64,000 nucleotides of DNA. It comes from Enterobacter chuandaensis (GTDB lineage: Bacteria; Pseudomonadota; Gammaproteobacteria; Enterobacterales; Enterobacteriaceae). Made by a program: the position numbers and the translations under genes. The notes beneath the pieces are model-generated. The model had not been told where the DNA came from, searched no databases, and saw nothing but the letters and a program-made list of their open reading frames with translations. The DNA lies in the NCBI RefSeq assembly GCF_003594915.1, contig NZ_QZCS01000001.1, positions 186,001 to 250,000 of the forward strand, read 5' to 3'. Every line of letters starts with the position of its first letter. Positions within the stretch are counted from its first letter, which is position 1. Positions 57,697 through 64,000 of the stretch are shown here, one piece after another.

Positions 57697-57723
57697 AAAC
57701 GGGGCGCATAGCGCCCCGTTTTG
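57697..57723. terminator. Bidirectional terminator between yeaD and mipA
   Basis: AAACGGGGCGC-ATA-GCGCCCCGTTTT between two convergent genes; T-run on both strands. Confidence 0.9.
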
Positions 57724-57753
57724 ATGCATGGATTGCACTGTATTAATGCACAA

Positions 57754-58500
57754 TCAGAACTTGTAGCTCACACCCACAGAGAAGATGCCAGCCCAGGACT
57801 TATCGACCATCGGGCTATCTTTCACTTCATCACTCAGACGCTCATAACGGCCAGTACCGTAGACGCTCCAGTCGCCAAGGAAGTTGTAGCTCGCGGTCAG
57901 CTCCAGGTAAGGATCCCAGCCGTCATCGGCGCTGTAGCTTTTCAGCCCACTGCGGCGGGACTCGTTTTTAGAGACGCCATAGTAGTAGTCGTTGTAGTTT
58001 TCACTGTTGTACTGCACGCCGATACCCGGGGTCAGGGTGAGCCCACCGTTGGTATAGCGATACAACCAGGCCAGATCCCAGATAAAGCCGTTGCTGTTAT
58101 CCAGCGTGTCACCCGCCAGGGCCGTACGCAGGAAGCCATACTGGGTGTTATGGACATAGGAAAGCCCGGCCATCATGGAGCTTTTACGCTTGTCGAGCTG
58201 ACGAAGCGCGTGGCTATCGCTGTCGCCTGGCTTGAAGTGCGTTGGATCGTAGTAAGCCATGATGGAGAGCTTGTCGGCGGTATCGTTCCACAGATAGTAG
58301 CCGCCGCCGAGACCGCGGAACCAGAAGTTATCGCCTTCATAGGTGACAACGGGAACGGGATACACATCACGGTCATACTGCTTGTATGGGCTGTTAATCA
58401 CGCCAACGCCCGCGCCAACCGTCCACTGACTTTCCGCCTGAGCGGTGCTAACTGCGGTCGCGGCAAGGATGCCCAATGCCAGAAGTTTGAGTTTGGTCAC
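57754..58500 (-). CDS. mipA: MltA-interacting outer-membrane scaffold protein MipA
   Basis: 248 residues, E. coli length. Signal peptide MTKLKLLALGILAATAVSTAQA, then an OmpV-family beta-barrel ending in the aromatic C-terminus VGVSYKF. MipA binds the lytic transglycosylase MltA and PBP1B in E. coli. Initiated by GTG. Convergent with yeaD. Confidence 0.95.
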   Translation of the reverse strand: MTKLKLLALGILAATAVSTAQAESQWTVGAGVGVINSPYKQYDRDVYPVPVVTYEGDNFWFRGLGGGYYLWNDTADKLSIMAYYDPTHFKPGDSDSHALRQLDKRKSSMMAGLSYVHNTQYGFLRTALAGDTLDNSNGFIWDLAWLYRYTNGGLTLTPGIGVQYNSENYNDYYYGVSKNESRRSGLKSYSADDGWDPYLELTASYNFLGDWSVYGTGRYERLSDEVKDSPMVDKSWAGIFSVGVSYKF

Positions 58501-58816
58501 AATCCATTCTTTCCTGTAGTCAAATAATCAGCGGGTGAAGTGTAACCGCCATTCCCGTACATCCCAAAATTTTTTGCCTGCTAATCAGTCTGATTAACCC
58601 GTTATTTTTCACTTTTCAGATGACAGCCCGCTTTCATTTATATGACCAGTGAATGAAAAACGCGCTTAAGCCTTATAACTCAGGTGGAAATTTTTGGATG
58701 AGTTATTGATATGTCATTGAAATTAGATTTTCTCAGCATGCAAGTTTGGCAAATGCCATCTACGCTTAAATTTAAGAAGAGTTTTCCTGAACACCTGCGG
58801 TTCTTAGCGTCTGACC
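58501..58816. promoter_or_regulatory. mipA-yeaG intergenic region
   Basis: No gene is convincing here. AT-rich part near 58560-58690 should hold the mipA promoter and enhancer-type sites for the sigma-54 promoter downstream. An 84-codon frame crossing the promoter was rejected. Confidence 0.5.
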
Positions 58817-58832
58817 TGGCACACAGGTTGCT
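58817..58832 (+). promoter_or_regulatory. Sigma-54 promoter of yeaGH
   Basis: TGGCACACAGGTTGCT is a perfect match to TGGCAC-N5-TTGC. It lies 99 bases ahead of yeaG. E. coli yeaGH is transcribed by sigma-54 under nitrogen starvation. Confidence 0.93.
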
Positions 58833-58930
58833 GCTCTGGCAGTGGGGTGCGAGAGATTCTCTTCCGGGAGCCTCCACTACTCATACGAACGGCTCTTATC
58901 CTGTGCTAAAAAACGAAAGGACGGCATGCC

Positions 58931-62223
<3,293 letters not shown>

Positions 62224-62229
62224 ACCTTG

Positions 62230-62267
62230 TTAATCAGCCAGTTAGCTTTGTTTTACTGGCTGATTAA
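62230..62267 (+). terminator. 13-bp perfect inverted repeat after yeaH
   Basis: TTAATCAGCCAGT and its exact complement ACTGGCTGATTAA flank a 12-base T-rich loop, starting 7 bases past yeaH. It may terminate yeaGH although no strong T-run follows. It is also the last feature of the conserved segment, just before the phage-like genes. Confidence 0.65.
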
Positions 62268-62350
62268 CTATAGTTTTCACGTTTAAAATTCTCCATAATT
62301 TTCATTGCTTTAGTTTTTATTTTGGGGAAGGCAGTTTAGTGGTTATCCGG

Positions 62351-62671
62351 TTAGATAGTGGGTAACTTGTCCTCCCCTATAATGTTAAGGGTGTGAGTCA
62401 GTACGCCGTATACAGTTACATCATCCAGCGCGTCGCCTTCTATCGCTTCACCATCTTCAGTTATCAATGCTGCCCCGTAAAGCTTTGCAAACTCGTTCCT
62501 GTTATCCATTCTTACCAGTAGCGTATCTCCCTGCTCTGGCCTAAGAGCAATGTTAATCACAGCCCAGCCACAGGATGTTTCTATTACCCTGCAGTTCCCG
62601 TCAATTCCGCATAGCAGATCTATGCTTAACCGCTGTTCCTGGTAATCCATAGCCGGTGAAGGAAAGCCCAT
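62351..62671 (-). CDS. Short UmuD'-like protein lacking the catalytic serine motif
   Basis: 106 residues. Its first residues, MGFPSPAMDYQEQRLS, match UmuD right at its self-cleavage site (Cys-Gly-FPSPA), so the protein begins where mature UmuD' begins. Later blocks RPEQGDTLLVRMD (44-56) and DVTVYGVLTHTL (84-95) fit the UmuD beta-fold. The SGDSM nucleophile motif is absent; a Lys in EFAKL lies near the catalytic Lys position. Function is probably non-proteolytic: competing for UmuC, RecA or LexA contacts. Phage P1 HumD is a known naturally UmuD'-like protein. No umuC follows. Its ATG overlaps the upstream stop. Confidence 0.75.
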   Translation of the reverse strand: MGFPSPAMDYQEQRLSIDLLCGIDGNCRVIETSCGWAVINIALRPEQGDTLLVRMDNRNEFAKLYGAALITEDGEAIEGDALDDVTVYGVLTHTLNIIGEDKLPTI

Positions 62672-62910
62672 CAGAAAATCCTCCCCATATTACGCAAGAT
62701 CCAGTAACGGTTATCGCTACCATCCGTCGTCTTATCAGCAAAATCTGGCTGGTATCTCTCAATCCATGTATTGGCATCTGCCTGACTGAAATGCCAATTC
62801 CTAACGCGTAATTCAGTGATAAATCTGTCTGTGTTCAAACAAAGATATCCCTTGGGGTTCTGTTGTATGGCCGCTAAAAAGGCTGCACGTATATCAGGTT
62901 GACGAGGCAT
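62671..62910 (-). CDS. Small phage-type protein coupled to the UmuD-like gene
   Basis: 79 residues, MPRQPDIRAAFLAAIQQNP... ending DNRYWILRNMGRIF. I do not recognise a function. It is predicted alpha/beta with several aromatic residues (WHF, WIERYQ), no signal peptide or membrane helix. The stop shares a base with the following ATG (TGATG arrangement), so the two proteins are made together. GAGGG lies 7 bases before its ATG; the promoter faces the LexA box at 62936. A winged-helix or phage accessory protein is a guess. Confidence 0.65.
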   Translation of the reverse strand: MPRQPDIRAAFLAAIQQNPKGYLCLNTDRFITELRVRNWHFSQADANTWIERYQPDFADKTTDGSDNRYWILRNMGRIF

Positions 62911-62931
62911 AAGAGCGCCCTCACTGGATTA

Positions 62932-62960
62932 TTGACTGTATGCATATACAGTAGTATTTT
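62932..62960 (+). promoter_or_regulatory. SOS promoter of the DinI-like gene
   Basis: TTGACT and TATTTT are 17 bases apart (-35/-10) and the LexA box 62936-62951 overlaps the -35 and spacer, so LexA would block polymerase. Confidence 0.7.
62936..62951 (+). promoter_or_regulatory. LexA box between DinI-like and UmuD-like operons
   Basis: CTGTATGCATATACAG fits CTGT-N8-ACAG exactly and has TA-rich flanks. It is 26 bases from the minus-strand 79-residue gene start and 46 bases from the plus-strand DinI-like start, and could control both. Confidence 0.9.
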
Positions 62961-62996
62961 TGTAAGTACAGATCAAGTTGGGCAGGAGGGATAGTG

Positions 62997-63263
62997 ATGT
63001 TTGTTGAACTGGTATATGACAAGCGTAATGTTGCGGGGCTCGAAGGGGCCAGAGAGATCATACTGGCCGAGCTGACGAAGCGGGTGCACCAGATTTTCCC
63101 TAGTGCCGAAGTGAAGGTGAAGCCGATGCAGGCAAACGGCCTGAATAGCGATGCAAGCAAAAGCGATCGTGAAAAACTGAACCGCATGCTGGAGGAAATG
63201 TTTGAAGAGTCCGATATGTGGCTGGTATCTGAGTTCCCAACAGTTCGCCAGGTTGGGATTTAA
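62997..63263 (+). CDS. DinI-family protein (phage type)
   Basis: 88 residues. DinI/Tum fold: FPSAEVKVKPMQANGL, then KSDREKLNRMLEEMFEESDMWLVSE, which lines up with E. coli DinI (residues 30-81). DinI-type proteins modulate RecA filaments and so LexA and UmuD cleavage or phage induction. The ATG at 62997 follows AGGAGGG; the GTG one codon earlier is less likely. It differs from chromosomal dinI and sits with other phage-like genes. Confidence 0.87.
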   Translation: MFVELVYDKRNVAGLEGAREIILAELTKRVHQIFPSAEVKVKPMQANGLNSDASKSDREKLNRMLEEMFEESDMWLVSEFPTVRQVGI

Positions 63264-63293
63264 ATTTTTATCAGAGAATAACGCCGCGCGTTC

Positions 63294-63479
63294 ATGCATA
63301 CGACCAGCGGCGACTACCCCCTTCTTAAGACCGGGAACTAAGATTTATGCCTTGAGTATGTGATCCGCTCCGGCTACAAGGTTATGCCGTGCGATGAAGC
63401 GGAAAAATTCACGCTCGGCGAAATACAGGAAATGATAGCCATAGCAAGGCACGCACGTGATCGCTGGCTGCAACCTTAA
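63294..63479 (+). pseudogene. Decayed phage-like gene with an in-frame stop
   Basis: A frame starting ATG at 63294 reads MHTTSGDYPLLKTGN, then TAA (63339-63341), and in the same frame continues DLCLEYVIRSGYKVMPCDEA... to the TAA at 63477-63479, ending RHARDRWLQP. The second part has coding character; a GTG at 63360 could still start a 39-residue product. I do not recognise the family. It looks like the remnant of a small prophage gene. Confidence 0.5.
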
Positions 63480-63488
63480 CCACGCAGG

Positions 63489-63518
63489 GCAGCCCGCTAT
63501 TGCATATAGCGAGGCTGC
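63489..63518. repeat. 12-bp hairpin with one bulge before the acyltransferase gene
   Basis: GCAGCC-CGCTAT pairs with ATAGCG-(A)-GGCTGC around TGCAT. No T-run follows on the plus strand. It may be the remains of a terminator or an RNA structure. The rest of 63519-63594 is AT-rich and holds the acyltransferase promoter. Confidence 0.5.
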
Positions 63519-63594
63519 TCAGTTAGCATTAGGACAGTAAGAGATTGTTAAAAATTTTTTAAATTGCACGGACCCAAGGCGCATGGATTAAGCA

Positions 63595-64000
63595 ATGAAT
63601 ATAAAACCAAACAGAATTCTAAACTCCATTCAAATTTTACGCGGTCTGGCTGCGTTATCTGTAGTTCTTTATCATTATGGATTTTACCTTCCCCTTGCTA
63701 ATGGGTCAGCAGCCGCACGACCGTTTGCATGGGGAGGTATTGGGGTTGATTTATTTTTCGTTATCAGCGGCTTCATTATGATTGTAGTTACCAAAGATTA
63801 TAGTTCTGGTTTCTCTGAAAGCAAGAAATTCATAATTAACAGGTTAAGTAGAATATTACCCGTATATTATGTAATTTTACTTATAGCCTTTCTTACAAAT
63901 GGGGCAATGAGTACATTCCATTATGATGAAAAGGTTATAAATTTTATAAGTGCATTAACTTTCACCCCTTATATGCATGATACTGCGCCAATGTACATCC
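63595..64000 (+). CDS. Acyltransferase 3 (OafA/YrhL) family, cut by window end
   Basis: The first 135 residues are present. The N-terminal acyltransferase-3 signature is clear: SIQILRGLAALSVVLYHYG with conserved Arg and His, GGIGVDLFFVISGFIM, and RLSRILPVYYVILL. Family members O-acetylate surface sugars, often as phage-carried O-antigen converters. Base composition is visibly AT-richer than the backbone, with rare codons ATA and AGG, so it is likely acquired. Its C-terminus and specificity cannot be seen. The ATG is 95 bases past an SOS/phage gene remnant. Confidence 0.88.
   Translation, partial: MNIKPNRILNSIQILRGLAALSVVLYHYGFYLPLANGSAAARPFAWGGIGVDLFFVISGFIMIVVTKDYSSGFSESKKFIINRLSRILPVYYVILLIAFLTNGAMSTFHYDEKVINFISALTFTPYMHDTAPMYI

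Noticed and set aside
62351-62671. A functional umuDC mutagenesis operon
   Set aside because: No umuC follows the UmuD-like gene, the leader half of UmuD is absent and the SGDSM motif is missing, so a full SOS polymerase operon is not present.

Overview
The window reads as a chromosomal segment of an enteric bacterium close to Enterobacter (Enterobacter cloacae complex or a near relative such as Lelliottia or Leclercia). Gene order from btuE to yeaH follows the Escherichia coli btuE-ihfA-pheTS-thrS-pfkB-katE-chb-ast-xthA-gdhA-topB-gapA-yeaGH block almost gene for gene. Most proteins look strongly similar to their E. coli counterparts (judged by eye, no search was run), while some neighbours differ: an isolated kduD, a GH18 chitinase, a carboxymuconolactone-decarboxylase-family gene ahead of ynjF, and a TVP38-family gene after xthA. 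Nothing resembling rRNA, tRNA, an insertion sequence or a CRISPR array was seen.

Layout. 1-8.6 kb: translation and nucleoid block on the minus strand (thrS, infC with an AUU start, rpmI, rplT, the pheM leader peptide with its attenuator, pheS, pheT, ihfA), then btuC and btuE. 8.9-17.2 kb: two tiny membrane-protein genes (YncL-like and yniD), ydiY, pfkB, ydiZ, yniA, yniB, hxpB, kduD, SOS-controlled ydjM and tcyP. 17.2-25.3 kb: cedA, katE and the complete chitobiose operon chbBCARFG, with a ChiX-type pairing site between chbB and chbC. 25.5-29.3 kb: osmE, nadE, cho (LexA box), ves and spy. 29.6-35.7 kb: arginine succinyltransferase operon astCADBE behind a sigma-54 promoter. 36-45.7 kb: xthA, a TVP38-family gene, the ynjBCD transporter with ynjE, ynjF, a CMD-family gene, nudG, ynjH and gdhA. 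45.8-58.5 kb: topB-selD and ydjA, sppA, ansA-pncA, a secreted chitinase, yeaC, msrB, gapA-yeaD and mipA. 58.8-62.2 kb: yeaGH with a second sigma-54 promoter.

62.2-64 kb: the conserved backbone stops just after yeaH and prophage-like DNA begins. It holds a divergent module around one LexA box: a DinI-like gene on one side, and on the other a small unknown gene translationally coupled to a short UmuD-like gene. The latter starts exactly where UmuD self-cleavage would occur and lacks the catalytic serine motif. A decayed gene and an AT-rich, truncated acyltransferase-3 gene follow, as in prophage surface-modification cargo.

Functional themes are nitrogen scavenging (ast and yeaGH from sigma-54 promoters, gdhA), chitin use (GH18 chitinase plus chb), stress defence (katE, osmE, spy, msrB, xthA, btuE), and SOS response (ydjM, cho and the phage module, each with a visible LexA box).
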